64,000 nt of DNA from assembly GCF_001043055.1 (NCBI RefSeq), contig NZ_JYLF01000013.1:18261-82260 (forward strand), written 5' to 3'. This document shows, one piece after another, positions 41,762 through 50,545 of this stretch. Made by a program: the position numbers and the translations under genes. The stretch's first letter is position 1, and each line of letters begins with the position of its first letter. This DNA is from Pseudomonas weihenstephanensis (GTDB taxonomy: Bacteria; Pseudomonadota; Gammaproteobacteria; Pseudomonadales; Pseudomonadaceae). The notes under the pieces are model-generated. The model ran no database searches, was not told the DNA's origin, and saw only the letters and a program-made list of their open reading frames with translations.

Positions 41762-42616
41762 TCAAGGAGCGGCGAAGAACCGATTGAAACAGTCTGCAAC
41801 AAGGATTGCCCCCGCGTCGTCATTGACGTGTAAATGATGGCCGCCGGGTAACCGTTCCAGCGTAAAGGGTAGCCTATCCAGCAACGTCGGATGGGCGGTC
41901 AACATCCCGTCCTCAGCGACCACTAACGTGGTGGGACAACTGACACGCTGTACGAATGACATGGCCTGTTCATCGGTAAGACGCAGCGGGGACGGCAACG
42001 TCAAGCGGCTGTCACTGCGCCAGCTGTAACCCCCCGGCACCGGCATCAAGCCGCGCTGGGCCAACAATTGCGCAGCCTCACGGCTGACCGCGACCATGCC
42101 TTTCATGCGGGCCTCGACGCCTCCCTCCAGGGTTTTGTGCACCGTTTTGCGTTTGTGCGTGAGTGCCAATTGGGCCTCAAGCGCCTGCCCCATGCGCTCG
42201 GCCGTGCCGTGTTCAGACCCCATGTGCGGCATGACGCCATCAATGAGCGCCATTCGGGTGATCCGCTGCGGGCATGACCCGGCCACGATCACTGAAACAA
42301 TCGCCCCCAGCGAGTGCCCTAACAGCGCAAAACGCTCCCAGCCCAGTTGTTCAGCCACGCTGAGCACATCAAAAGCGTAGTCCCACAGCGAGTAACCCAC
42401 GCCCTGCGGCCTGTGCGCAGAGTGACCATGTCCTGCCAGATCAAGTGCAACGATGCGCAGGCCCTTGAGCCTGGGTGCCAGCCGCGCAAAGCTGTTGGCG
42501 TTGTCCAGCCAGCCATGCAACGCGATCACGGGCAGGCCGTCTTCAGGGCCAAACACATGCGCGGCAAGCTCGATGTGGGGCAGGCTCAGACGAATTTCTT
42601 CAACCACTGGATTCAT
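41762..42616 (-). CDS. Alpha/beta hydrolase
   Basis: A 284-residue alpha/beta hydrolase. Oxyanion loop LHGWLDN near 33-39, nucleophile Ser102 in LLGHSLGA, catalytic His in LPGGHHLH near 265. Cytoplasmic, substrate unknown; an esterase or a lipase-like acylglycerol or thioester hydrolase is plausible from its company. It starts 12 bases after the preceding hydrolase gene (42629), so they are cotranscribed. Confidence 0.86.
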   Translation of the reverse strand: MNPVVEEIRLSLPHIELAAHVFGPEDGLPVIALHGWLDNANSFARLAPRLKGLRIVALDLAGHGHSAHRPQGVGYSLWDYAFDVLSVAEQLGWERFALLGHSLGAIVSVIVAGSCPQRITRMALIDGVMPHMGSEHGTAERMGQALEAQLALTHKRKTVHKTLEGGVEARMKGMVAVSREAAQLLAQRGLMPVPGGYSWRSDSRLTLPSPLRLTDEQAMSFVQRVSCPTTLVVAEDGMLTAHPTLLDRLPFTLERLPGGHHLHVNDDAGAILVADCFNRFFAAP

Positions 42617-42628
42617 GCAGAGTGCTCT

Positions 42629-43429
42629 TCAGAGACCGGGATGACGAAGTTCCCAGCGGGTAAAAATGTCTTTCAGCAGGCTGGCGGTGTCTTGCGGCTG
42701 TTCCAGCGGGAACATGTGGCCACCCGGCACGCTTAACGCCTCCCCCAGGGGCAGGCGTGCGACGGCGTTGGCATGATGGCGCATCACCACCCGACTGTCG
42801 CGCCCACGCACTATGGTCAGCGGTACTTGCAACTGCTTGATCAACCCCGGACTGGTATGCGGCACGCCCCGGTAGATGTCAATTTCGGTGGCCGGGTCGA
42901 AGCTTAACCGCAGACGATCATCCATCGCGCACAACCCATGCTCCAGATACGCCTCAAAGCAGTCCGGGTCAAAGCTGCGAAACAACGACTTACCCGCAAA
43001 ATAAGCCCGGGCGGCGTCACGGTCTGCAAACTCTTCGCGCCGTCCCAGTGTGCGCCCGGCCGGCGTCAGGCGATCAATCAGGCCAAAACGCTTGGCCGCG
43101 CGAATCACCCATTGATCGGTGCGCGTTAACACAGGTGAGTCGAGCATCACGACCCCACAGTAGAGGTGCGGGCAGCGTATGGCCGCATGCAAGTGCAACA
43201 TTCCGCCCAACGAATGGCCGACGCCCAATACGGGTTCGTCTTGTTGTTGCAGGTGGTAAATCAGTTCGTCGACCAGGTTGCGCCAGTTGTTGTCCACCGG
43301 AAAGCGCGGGTCGTGCCCATGCTGCGACAAATGGGCGACGCGAAAGTCAGGCGACAGCGAGGCAAATAATTTGCCGTAGGTGGCCGAAGGGAAGCCGTTG
43401 GCATGGGCGAAAAAAATCTGCCGGGACAT
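42629..43429 (-). CDS. Alpha/beta hydrolase
   Basis: A 266-residue alpha/beta hydrolase. The start is ATG 43429 (MSRQIFFAHANGFPS) or the ATG three codons earlier (43438). AHANGFP near 8-14 forms the oxyanion loop, Ser73 lies in GVGHSLGG, and His in VPGGHMFPLE near 243. A different subfamily from its neighbour at 41762, with which it shares an operon. It is 111 bases downstream of the thioesterase gene. Cytoplasmic; the substrate is unknown. Confidence 0.84.
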   Translation of the reverse strand: MSRQIFFAHANGFPSATYGKLFASLSPDFRVAHLSQHGHDPRFPVDNNWRNLVDELIYHLQQQDEPVLGVGHSLGGMLHLHAAIRCPHLYCGVVMLDSPVLTRTDQWVIRAAKRFGLIDRLTPAGRTLGRREEFADRDAARAYFAGKSLFRSFDPDCFEAYLEHGLCAMDDRLRLSFDPATEIDIYRGVPHTSPGLIKQLQVPLTIVRGRDSRVVMRHHANAVARLPLGEALSVPGGHMFPLEQPQDTASLLKDIFTRWELRHPGL

Positions 43430-43540
43430 ACAAGGCATCCAGTTGAAAAGGGTGGCCTTATTGTCAGTAGGATTTTTCCCAACATCAATGACCGTATACG
43501 CCATCCAGGACGCCAGTACGGCCATTGCTTGCCCCTTTGG

Positions 43541-43984
43541 TCAGCGCACAGGCGGGGTATCACCCAGCGCGACCACGGCAATGGTCAGTCGGGAAATGCA
43601 GTTGAGTTTGCCGTTTTCATCCGTCAGGCGGATGTCCCACACATGGGTTGTACGCCCGATATGCACCGCACGCGCAACAGCACTCACTCGCCCGCTGCGT
43701 ACCCCACGCAAGTGATTGGCGTTGACCTCAAGGCCGACGCAGTAGAACTTTTGCTGATCAATGCACAGATAGCTGGCCATCGACCCCAAGGTCTCGGCCA
43801 ACACGACAGAGGCGCCACCATGCAATAAGCCAAAGGGCTGATGCGTGCGGTGATCGACCACCATGCTTGCCGTGATGGAGGTGTCATCGAAGGCATCAAA
43901 GGTGATGTCCAGCACATCGCAAATGGTATTTTTGCGCTGTGAATTGAGGTACGCCAGGTCGGGCGTGGTGGTCCACAAGCTCAT
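43541..43984 (-). CDS. Hotdog-fold acyl-CoA thioesterase (PaaI/MenI-like)
   Basis: A 147-residue hotdog enzyme that hydrolyses acyl-CoA or aryl-CoA thioesters. Active-site region LLHGGASVVLAETLGS with His55 and the likely catalytic Glu64; the helix lies behind. The gene order (next to an acyl-CoA ligase and two hydrolases) is conserved in Pseudomonas (P. aeruginosa PA1618 is a member of this family). It starts 22 bases after the acyl-CoA synthetase stop, so they form one transcript. Confidence 0.88.
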   Translation of the reverse strand: MSLWTTTPDLAYLNSQRKNTICDVLDITFDAFDDTSITASMVVDHRTHQPFGLLHGGASVVLAETLGSMASYLCIDQQKFYCVGLEVNANHLRGVRSGRVSAVARAVHIGRTTHVWDIRLTDENGKLNCISRLTIAVVALGDTPPVR

Positions 43985-44006
43985 GGGTCAGTCCTTGGAG
44001 AGTGAA

Positions 44007-45680
44007 TTAGTTACCGTCTTGCCACTGGACGGCTCGACTGTCTGCGCCCCACCGTTCAAACCATTCGCTGTAAGTGTCTTCAATCACTGTGCGTTTGATC
44101 TTCAAGGTGGGGGTTAAAAAACCGTTGTCCGTGCCCCAACTATCTTTCACTACCACCAGGCTGCGCAACTGTTCGTGTTTGTCCAGGCCCGCATTGACCG
44201 CATGCAACAACGTTTCCAGGCTGCCTTGCAGGCTGGCGCGCGCCACTGTTGCAGCCTCCTCCCGGCCCCGCTCGGACAACACGCAAAGCCCCAACGGCCC
44301 CGCCAGACCATCGCCTACCACGCACACCTGTTCAATTTTTGCGTGCGCGGCAAGCTTGCCTTCAATCGGCCCTGGCGCGACGTATTTGCCTTTACTGGTT
44401 TTGAAGATCTCTTTGATTCGCCCCCGCAGCCGCAAATGCCCCAAGGTGTCTTGCTCACCTTTGTCGCCGGTGCGCAAATAGCCATCACGGGTAAACGCTT
44501 CGCGGGTCAATTGCGGGTTTTTGAAGTAGCCCATCATGAGCGCCGGACTGCGCATTTGCACTTCACCTTCAGGATCGATCCGCACCTCCACGCCCTCGCA
44601 ATGTCGGCCTATCCAGCCCGGCTTATGCTGGCCCACGCGGCACACATGGGAATAGCCGCAGTTTTCGGTCATGCCATAAATTTCGACCACTTCAAGGCCC
44701 AGGCGCCGATACCACAGCATCAACGCCTGGGGTACGGTCGACGCACCGATATAACCCATACGCACCGCGTCCAGCCCCAAAGCGTGCAGAATGTGGCGTG
44801 CCACCCGCTGACGCACCATTGGCACGCTCAACAACAGGCTCAGCCGACGCTCGCCCATGCGGCTGTAGACCGCCTGTTGAAATTTGCTCCAGATCCGCGG
44901 CACGCCTAAAAACACAGTCGGGCGGGCGCGCTGCATATCGAGGGCAAAAGTCTCCAACGATTGAGAGAAATAAATGCAGTGCCCTGCATAGAACGATGCA
45001 AGCTCAACGAACAGCCGCTCAGCCACATGGCACAAGGGCAAGTAAGAGATCACCCGGTCATGGTCATGCAGCCCCAACATGTGCGTGGCATGACTGGCGG
45101 CGTAACCCAGCGCGCCGAAGTTGTGCATGACACCTTTGGGCTCGCCAGTGGTCCCTGAGGTGTAAATCACAGTCGCCAGTTGCTCGGCCGCAGGCGTGGG
45201 CGAGTCGGTGATGGGGGGACAGGCCTGGAGGTCGTCCCAATTGAAGTCAAAACTGTCGAGTGGCGCCTGCGGCAAGCTGACCGTCACCCGCTCAGGCGTG
45301 ATGCCCTCAACCATGTGCGACCAGTCATCCAGTTTGCCGACAAACACCAGCACGCTTTCAGAATGCTCCAGTACGTGGGCCACTGAGGCAGCTGTAAGGT
45401 TGGGATACAGCGGCACCGTCACATGCCCGGCCATCCAGATCGCCAAATCGGTGATCAGCCAATGGGCGTCATTTTTCGAAATCAGGGCGATATGACTGCC
45501 GGGGGCAAGGTTCTGATTGCGTAACCACTGTGCGACCCGCCGGGCTTGCTGCCCCACTTCATACCAGTTGAAGGCGTGCACGCGCCCATCGCTCAACGGT
45601 TGAATCATGTAGGTTTTTTGTGGATGACGCCTTTCACGTTCGTAAAAGGCTTGCAGGGGTAAGCATGTTGCGCTGGACAT
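44007..45680 (-). CDS. AMP-binding long-chain acyl-CoA synthetase-like
   Basis: A 557-residue ANL-superfamily enzyme that activates a carboxylic acid, probably a fatty acid, with ATP and CoA. ATP-binding P-loop YTSGTTGEPKG 173-183, EIYGMTENCG near 335 (adenylate core) and YLRTGDKGEQD plus LRLRGRIKEIFKTSKGKY near 410-440 (hinge and A10-like region). The sequence resembles the FadD15/FAA1-type AMP-dependent synthetases more than classical FadD. It has a strong ribosome site GGAGG. First gene of the lipid-linked run. Confidence 0.88.
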   Translation of the reverse strand: MSSATCLPLQAFYERERRHPQKTYMIQPLSDGRVHAFNWYEVGQQARRVAQWLRNQNLAPGSHIALISKNDAHWLITDLAIWMAGHVTVPLYPNLTAASVAHVLEHSESVLVFVGKLDDWSHMVEGITPERVTVSLPQAPLDSFDFNWDDLQACPPITDSPTPAAEQLATVIYTSGTTGEPKGVMHNFGALGYAASHATHMLGLHDHDRVISYLPLCHVAERLFVELASFYAGHCIYFSQSLETFALDMQRARPTVFLGVPRIWSKFQQAVYSRMGERRLSLLLSVPMVRQRVARHILHALGLDAVRMGYIGASTVPQALMLWYRRLGLEVVEIYGMTENCGYSHVCRVGQHKPGWIGRHCEGVEVRIDPEGEVQMRSPALMMGYFKNPQLTREAFTRDGYLRTGDKGEQDTLGHLRLRGRIKEIFKTSKGKYVAPGPIEGKLAAHAKIEQVCVVGDGLAGPLGLCVLSERGREEAATVARASLQGSLETLLHAVNAGLDKHEQLRSLVVVKDSWGTDNGFLTPTLKIKRTVIEDTYSEWFERWGADSRAVQWQDGN

Positions 45681-45814
45681 GGCGGCCTCCTTGGCTCATG
45701 GCGGATATCCGGACTCCTTGATGAGTCCTGACCGGGCCGACTCCTTCGGCCACACGCAATGAATGTAGAGCACGCGTTGAAACTTGCTGTTAAACCGTCA
45801 CACCGCCCGGCAGG

Positions 45815-46264
45815 TTACGGATGCCGGACCGTGCGCAGGTGCATGCAGCCAGCCAGCGCCCCGTCGCCCTCAAGCTGCGCCAGACTGGCGGTCTGCATGG
45901 GCTGAGGACGGCGGTCATGGCCGTATTGCAGCAGGCTGATCAACTCGCCCACAAAAGGCTGATGGCTGACCAGTAGCACATTACCGTTGTCAGGGAGTTG
46001 ATTGAGGGCGTGAGCAGGATCGCTCTCGGGCGTCAACCAGGCCATAGTCTTGAGTGCTGGAGTGAACCCCAAAACCTTGCGCACGATTTCGGCTGTTTGC
46101 TGCGCCCTGACGTAAGGACTGACCAATATCGTGTCGATGGACTGGCCGATCAAATGGGCCGCTGCCTGGCGCACTTGCTCACGGCCGTGCTCAGTTAAAT
46201 TTCGCTGCGCATCAGAGCAGGCGTGGGGCTCGGCTTCGCCGTGGCGCAAAATCCACAGTTTCAT
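45815..46264 (-). CDS. sixA: Phosphohistidine phosphatase SixA
   Basis: A 149-residue histidine-phosphatase-fold enzyme: RHGEAE at residues 7-12 with the catalytic His8, and LLVSHQPFVGEL near 100 with the second catalytic His. SixA removes phosphate from phosphohistidine, in E. coli acting on the nitrogen phosphotransferase system. Its ATG overlaps the stop of the DUF4389 gene by four bases (46261-46264), so it is the third gene of a gpsA-DUF4389-sixA operon. Confidence 0.88.
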   Translation of the reverse strand: MKLWILRHGEAEPHACSDAQRNLTEHGREQVRQAAAHLIGQSIDTILVSPYVRAQQTAEIVRKVLGFTPALKTMAWLTPESDPAHALNQLPDNGNVLLVSHQPFVGELISLLQYGHDRRPQPMQTASLAQLEGDGALAGCMHLRTVRHP

Positions 46265-46590
46265 GGCTGCTTGGTTTCGCGCACGGGTTCTGCATAAGGC
46301 GCTTCACCTTCCGGGGTGCGTGGCGCTGGCCAATCAGCAAATGGCCAGGGTTTTTGGTCCGTGTGAAAACTGCCAAAACGACCGATTTGCGCCAGATACA
46401 CGCTCAAGCTGTCGCCAAAATTCATCAAGCCACCATTAGGGGCGCCATAGATCAGGCGGTAGATCAATTGCACCAGCACCAACCCGCCGAGCACGAGTTG
46501 CGCAACTTGCCAGATCATTAAAAAAATCAGCATCCACAGCACGCGCAAAATGATGGACTCGTACTGGGGTGCGTTTGAGGTGTCACGCAT
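46261..46590 (-). CDS. DUF4389 family membrane protein
   Basis: A 109-residue protein from ATG 46590, preceded by GGAG; the open frame to 46662 overlaps gpsA and is not used. A hydrophobic segment at about residues 13-40 (ILRVLWMLIFLMIWQVAQL and on) is probably one or two membrane passes. The tail is Pro/Glu-rich. Function unknown; lies between gpsA and sixA in a conserved Pseudomonas order. Confidence 0.82.
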   Translation of the reverse strand: MRDTSNAPQYESIILRVLWMLIFLMIWQVAQLVLGGLVLVQLIYRLIYGAPNGGLMNFGDSLSVYLAQIGRFGSFHTDQKPWPFADWPAPRTPEGEAPYAEPVRETKQP

Positions 46591-46609
46591 GGGGCGGCTC
46601 CTGTTGTGT

Positions 46610-47635
46610 TCAGTTAAAACCACTGGTGGAAATAAAGTCGACGTCGGTTTTGGGTTCGGCACGCATCAGCAATTCAATCACCTGGTTCAGGGTGCGGCCC
46701 TCAAAAAGGATAGCGTGCAGGCCCGCCACCAACGGCATGTAGACGTTGAGCTCCTGCGCTTTGACCTTGAGCACTTTGAGCGTGTTGACACCTTCTGCCA
46801 CCTCGCCCAAACGTGAGACCGCCTCTTCCAGGCTAAGCCCTTCACCCAACGCAAAACCGACTTGATAGTTGCGGCTTTTAGGGGAGGAACAGGTGACGAT
46901 CAGGTCGCCGACACCGGCCAGCCCCAGAAAAGTCATCGGGTTGGCGCCCTGACTGACAGCAAAACGAGTCATCTCTGCCAGTGCTCGGGTAATCAGCATG
47001 CTTTTGGTGTTTTCACCCATGCCCAGCGCCACGGCCATGCCGGCAATAATCGCATAGACGTTTTTAAGCGCCCCGCCCAGCTCTACGCCAAAACGGTCCG
47101 CGCTGGCGTACACGCGAAACGTACGACCGTGCAGCACCTCTTGAACCCGCAAGCAAAGTGCTTCGTCGGCACTGGCGATCACCGTGGCGGTCAGCGCGTG
47201 CTCAGCCACTTCACGCGCCAGGTTGGGACCGGACAAAACGCCAATCCGCGCCTGAGGGGCGATGTCTTCAAGGATTTCACTCATCAGCTTGAAGCTGTGG
47301 GCTTCGATGCCTTTGGTCAGGCTGACCAGCATTTTGCCGCTCAAGCGCTCGGCATGGACCGCCAACACCGCGCGCAAGGCACTGGACGGCAATGCGACGA
47401 AACACAAATCACAGTCATCAAGCGTGGCTTGCAGGTCGGTGACCGGCTCTACACCCGGATGAATTTTGATGCCTTTAAGGTAGCGAGGGTTTTCACGGTT
47501 AAGGCGAATGGCCTCTGCCTGCTGCGGATCGCGCATCCACTGACGTACGTGATGGCCATTTTCGGCCAACAGGTTGGCCACCGCAGTGCCAAAGCTCCCG
47601 CCTCCCAAGACCGCAATAGCGCGCTGTTCTGTCAT
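46610..47635 (-). CDS. gpsA: Glycerol-3-phosphate dehydrogenase [NAD(P)+]
   Basis: A 341-residue cytoplasmic enzyme that reduces dihydroxyacetone phosphate to sn-glycerol-3-phosphate for phospholipid synthesis. The start at ATG 47635 (MTEQRAIAVL) gives the usual length; upstream frame is not conserved in style. NAD-binding GGGSFGTA 11-18; the substrate/catalytic region is VELGGALKNVYAI near 185-197, with the key Lys; GLAGVGDLIVTC follows. First gene of the operon with DUF4389 and sixA, divergent from the hybrid kinase. Confidence 0.95.
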   Translation of the reverse strand: MTEQRAIAVLGGGSFGTAVANLLAENGHHVRQWMRDPQQAEAIRLNRENPRYLKGIKIHPGVEPVTDLQATLDDCDLCFVALPSSALRAVLAVHAERLSGKMLVSLTKGIEAHSFKLMSEILEDIAPQARIGVLSGPNLAREVAEHALTATVIASADEALCLRVQEVLHGRTFRVYASADRFGVELGGALKNVYAIIAGMAVALGMGENTKSMLITRALAEMTRFAVSQGANPMTFLGLAGVGDLIVTCSSPKSRNYQVGFALGEGLSLEEAVSRLGEVAEGVNTLKVLKVKAQELNVYMPLVAGLHAILFEGRTLNQVIELLMRAEPKTDVDFISTSGFN

Positions 47636-47898
47636 ATGCAATCCCGTCATCCATCTAGCAGTGGCAATGGCGGCATTATACGGAGCACACTCTTGGCGAC
47701 CAGCCCCCCGTGCAGCGACCTGCGGCAACTGAGCCCGCGCAAAATGCATGGCTTTGGCTGGAAAACGGCTTCAGCTCAGTTAACATGCCGCCCATCCATT
47801 CACCCCTGACGAGGCAGCCTGGCTGCGCACCTGCATGACCCACCGTAGGTCACGGATGACTTCAGCAAGCCGGCACTGGCTCATGGAACACCTCACGC

Positions 47899-49770
47899 AT
47901 GACTGACCGTGGTCGATGGGATATTCACGCCCGCACCCAAATGATGAGTTTGGGTCCTGCTTTGTTGCTGACCTTGCTGCTTATCAGCTTTTTTACCTTC
48001 GTACGCCTTCAGGATTTACGCCAGGAGCTGAACCACACCGGCCAATTGATTGCCAGCCAACTGGCCCCTGCGTCTGAGTACGGGGTTATTTCTGGCAACA
48101 CCCAGGTGCTCGAAACCCTGATGGCGGCGTCGCTCAACACCCCCCATGTGCAATTTGTGCAAGTACAGGACAGCGCCAACAATGTGCTGGTCCATGCCGA
48201 GCAACCGCAGCTCGACCCCCACCATCGCGCTGAGATCGAGGTGTTTCAGGCCCCCGTCAGGGTCAGGCGCAGCTCGAGTCAATCCAATGCCCCTGCCGAG
48301 GACTATATGGGCCGGGTACTGGTGGGAATGTCCAGTGACGCCTTCAATCAGCGCCAGCAAGACATCTTGCTCAAGGCCGTGATTCTTGCGCTGTTTGCGC
48401 TGGGATTCACCTACTTGCTGGCCAGACGCCTGGCGTCCAATCTGTCCAAACCGATCAGTGACATGAGCGATGCGGTCAAGGCCATTCAACAAGGGCACTA
48501 CAACACACCGCTACCGGTGGTGGACGAGGGTGAACTCGGCAGCCTGGCGCGCCATATCAACAACCTCGCCGAAGGTTTGGCGCAAGCGAGCCGTGAACAG
48601 CAAACAGCGATCGCCCAATTGATTGAGACACGCGAAGAGGCCGAGCGCGCCAACAGCGCCAAAACCGATTTTCTGGCGATGATGAGCCATGAGCTGCGTA
48701 CCCCGATGAATGGCGTGCTGGGGATGCTGCAACTGATGGAAACCACGCAAATGACCGAAGAGCAGGCTGAATATGCCGCCCTTGCGTCGCAATCCACCGA
48801 GCATTTGCTCAAGGTCATCAATGACATTCTCGACTTTTCGAGGATCGAACGTTCAACTCTGGAACTGGAACATATTGCGTTCAACCTTGGCGAATTGGTG
48901 AACAACTGCGCGCAGGCCTTCCAGCACAATGCCGGGCAACGTGGCTTGCACTTGCGCATGGTGGAGCCAGACGGCCTGCACAATTTGCACGTACTGGGCG
49001 ACCCCACCCGTATTCGGCAGATTCTGGTGAATCTGATCGGCAATGCATTGAAATTTACCGAACGCGGGCAAGTCAGCATCGAACCTGCATGGCAACCGCT
49101 GGACCACGAGCTGATCTGGTTTACCTGCACCGTTCGCGACAGTGGCATTGGCATCAGCACCGAGAAGCTGGACTCGATGTTCAATGCCTTTAAGCAAGCT
49201 GACAGCTCTATTTCACGACGTTACGGCGGCACCGGGCTGGGCCTGCCCATTGCTCGGTCATTGGCTGAACGCATGGGTGGGCGCTTATTGGCTCAGAGTG
49301 AAGAAGCGCAAGGTTCGGTGTTCACCCTAGAAATCCCGCTGGAACTGCACCAGCCCACAGTCAGCAACACACGCGCCGCACTTCAAGCGCCTCCCTTATG
49401 CATCAAAGGACGCAAAGTGCTGCTGGTGGAGGATAACCCGGTCAACCAAACGGTGATTGAGGCCATGCTCAGCAGCCTTGGGTATGAGGTAAGCGTGGTC
49501 AGTGACGGCGCCCAAGCCATTCACCGGGCCAATACCGAATGTTTCACAGCCATTTTGATGGATTGCCGGCTGCCGATCATCGACGGTTATGAAGCAACAC
49601 GCCAGATTCGCCAGCTTTCAGGCTGTACTCAGGTGCCCATTATTGCGTTGACGGCCAACGCCTTGCAGGGTGACCGTGAAGCCTGCCTGCACGCGGGAAT
49701 GAACGATTACCTGGCAAAGCCGTTCAAACGAAATGATCTGGAACAAATCATGTTGCGTTGGGTCCAGTAA
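47899..49770 (+). CDS. Hybrid sensor histidine kinase (GacS/BarA-like, PA1611 position)
   Basis: A 623-residue inner-membrane hybrid kinase. Two transmembrane helices (about 15-34 and 155-176) flank a periplasmic sensor of about 120 residues; HAMP (about 177-230), HisKA with phospho-His264 (MMSHELRTPMNG), HATPase domain with GTGLGLPIA near 448, and a receiver domain with phospho-Asp555 (ILMDCRLPIIDGYEA). No Hpt domain follows, so the phosphate must go to a separate Hpt protein. It stands between gpsA and fabA, the position of PA1611 in P. aeruginosa, which is reported to interact with RetS. Orthology is inferred from position. Confidence 0.88.
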   Translation: MTDRGRWDIHARTQMMSLGPALLLTLLLISFFTFVRLQDLRQELNHTGQLIASQLAPASEYGVISGNTQVLETLMAASLNTPHVQFVQVQDSANNVLVHAEQPQLDPHHRAEIEVFQAPVRVRRSSSQSNAPAEDYMGRVLVGMSSDAFNQRQQDILLKAVILALFALGFTYLLARRLASNLSKPISDMSDAVKAIQQGHYNTPLPVVDEGELGSLARHINNLAEGLAQASREQQTAIAQLIETREEAERANSAKTDFLAMMSHELRTPMNGVLGMLQLMETTQMTEEQAEYAALASQSTEHLLKVINDILDFSRIERSTLELEHIAFNLGELVNNCAQAFQHNAGQRGLHLRMVEPDGLHNLHVLGDPTRIRQILVNLIGNALKFTERGQVSIEPAWQPLDHELIWFTCTVRDSGIGISTEKLDSMFNAFKQADSSISRRYGGTGLGLPIARSLAERMGGRLLAQSEEAQGSVFTLEIPLELHQPTVSNTRAALQAPPLCIKGRKVLLVEDNPVNQTVIEAMLSSLGYEVSVVSDGAQAIHRANTECFTAILMDCRLPIIDGYEATRQIRQLSGCTQVPIIALTANALQGDREACLHAGMNDYLAKPFKRNDLEQIMLRWVQ

Positions 49771-49868
49771 CTTATACCCATGACCTTCCTGCGACTGGCG
49801 TAAAACTTAAAAGTGCGGCAGTCTTAGCCACCCGATTGGGGGCCTGAACGGGCCTGTTTTTAAATTTC

Positions 49869-49886
49869 AGTGAACAAGTGTACATT
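49869..49886. promoter_or_regulatory. Candidate DesT-type operator upstream of fabA
   Basis: AGTGAACAAGTGTACATT (49869-49886) is a partial palindrome that resembles the DesT recognition sequence AGTGAAC...TTG..ACT known from P. aeruginosa desCB and fabAB control. It lies 133-150 bases before the fabA ATG. Its fit is from memory of the motif, not from a search. Confidence 0.5.
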
Positions 49887-50018
49887 TGTGCCCTTGGCGC
49901 TGTGACTTTCACTACTACGCAATAGTCTATGTGTAGGCTGGCGAACTGAAGCGCGACTGTTTCAGTTGGTCGGGAAGTTTTGCCCCACCTTGCCGCATGG
50001 GATTATTGAGGAGCTCGC

Positions 50019-50534
50019 ATGACCAAACAAAACGCCTTTACTCGGGAAGAATTGCTGCGCTGTAGTCGCGGCGAACTGTTCGGCCCAGGTAACGCGCAAC
50101 TGCCCGCCCCTAACATGCTGATGGTGGATCGCATTACCCATATCAGTGAAGAGGGTGGCAAGTACGGCAAAGGTGAATTGGTCGCCGAGCTGGATATCAC
50201 CCCTGACCTGTGGTTTTTTGCCTGTCACTTCGAAGGCGACCCTGTGATGCCAGGCTGCCTGGGCCTTGATGCCATGTGGCAACTGGTGGGCTTCTACCTC
50301 GGCTGGCAAGGTCTGCCGGGCCGCGGCCGTGCCCTGGGTTCGGGCGAAGTGAAATTTTTTGGCCAGGTCTTGCCGACCGCCAAAAAAGTCACCTACAACA
50401 TTCATATCAAGCGCGTCCTCAAGGGCAAGCTGAACTTGGCCATTGCCGATGGTTCGGTCACTGTCGACGGTCGCGAAATTTATACCGCCGAAGGCCTTCG
50501 GGTCGGCGTTTTCACCTCAACTGACAACTTCTAA
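50019..50534 (+). CDS. fabA: 3-hydroxydecanoyl-ACP dehydratase/isomerase FabA
   Basis: A 171-residue hotdog enzyme that dehydrates beta-hydroxydecanoyl-ACP and isomerises the trans-2 product to cis-3, the entry to unsaturated fatty acids. Active-site residues His70 (FFACHFEGDPVMPG) and Asp84 (LGLDAMWQ) are in the canonical positions. Length equals the standard 171. It is followed by fabB after 11 bases as a fabAB operon, with a DesT-like site upstream. Confidence 0.97.
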   Translation: MTKQNAFTREELLRCSRGELFGPGNAQLPAPNMLMVDRITHISEEGGKYGKGELVAELDITPDLWFFACHFEGDPVMPGCLGLDAMWQLVGFYLGWQGLPGRGRALGSGEVKFFGQVLPTAKKVTYNIHIKRVLKGKLNLAIADGSVTVDGREIYTAEGLRVGVFTSTDNF

Positions 50535-50545
50535 GGGTTATCCGA

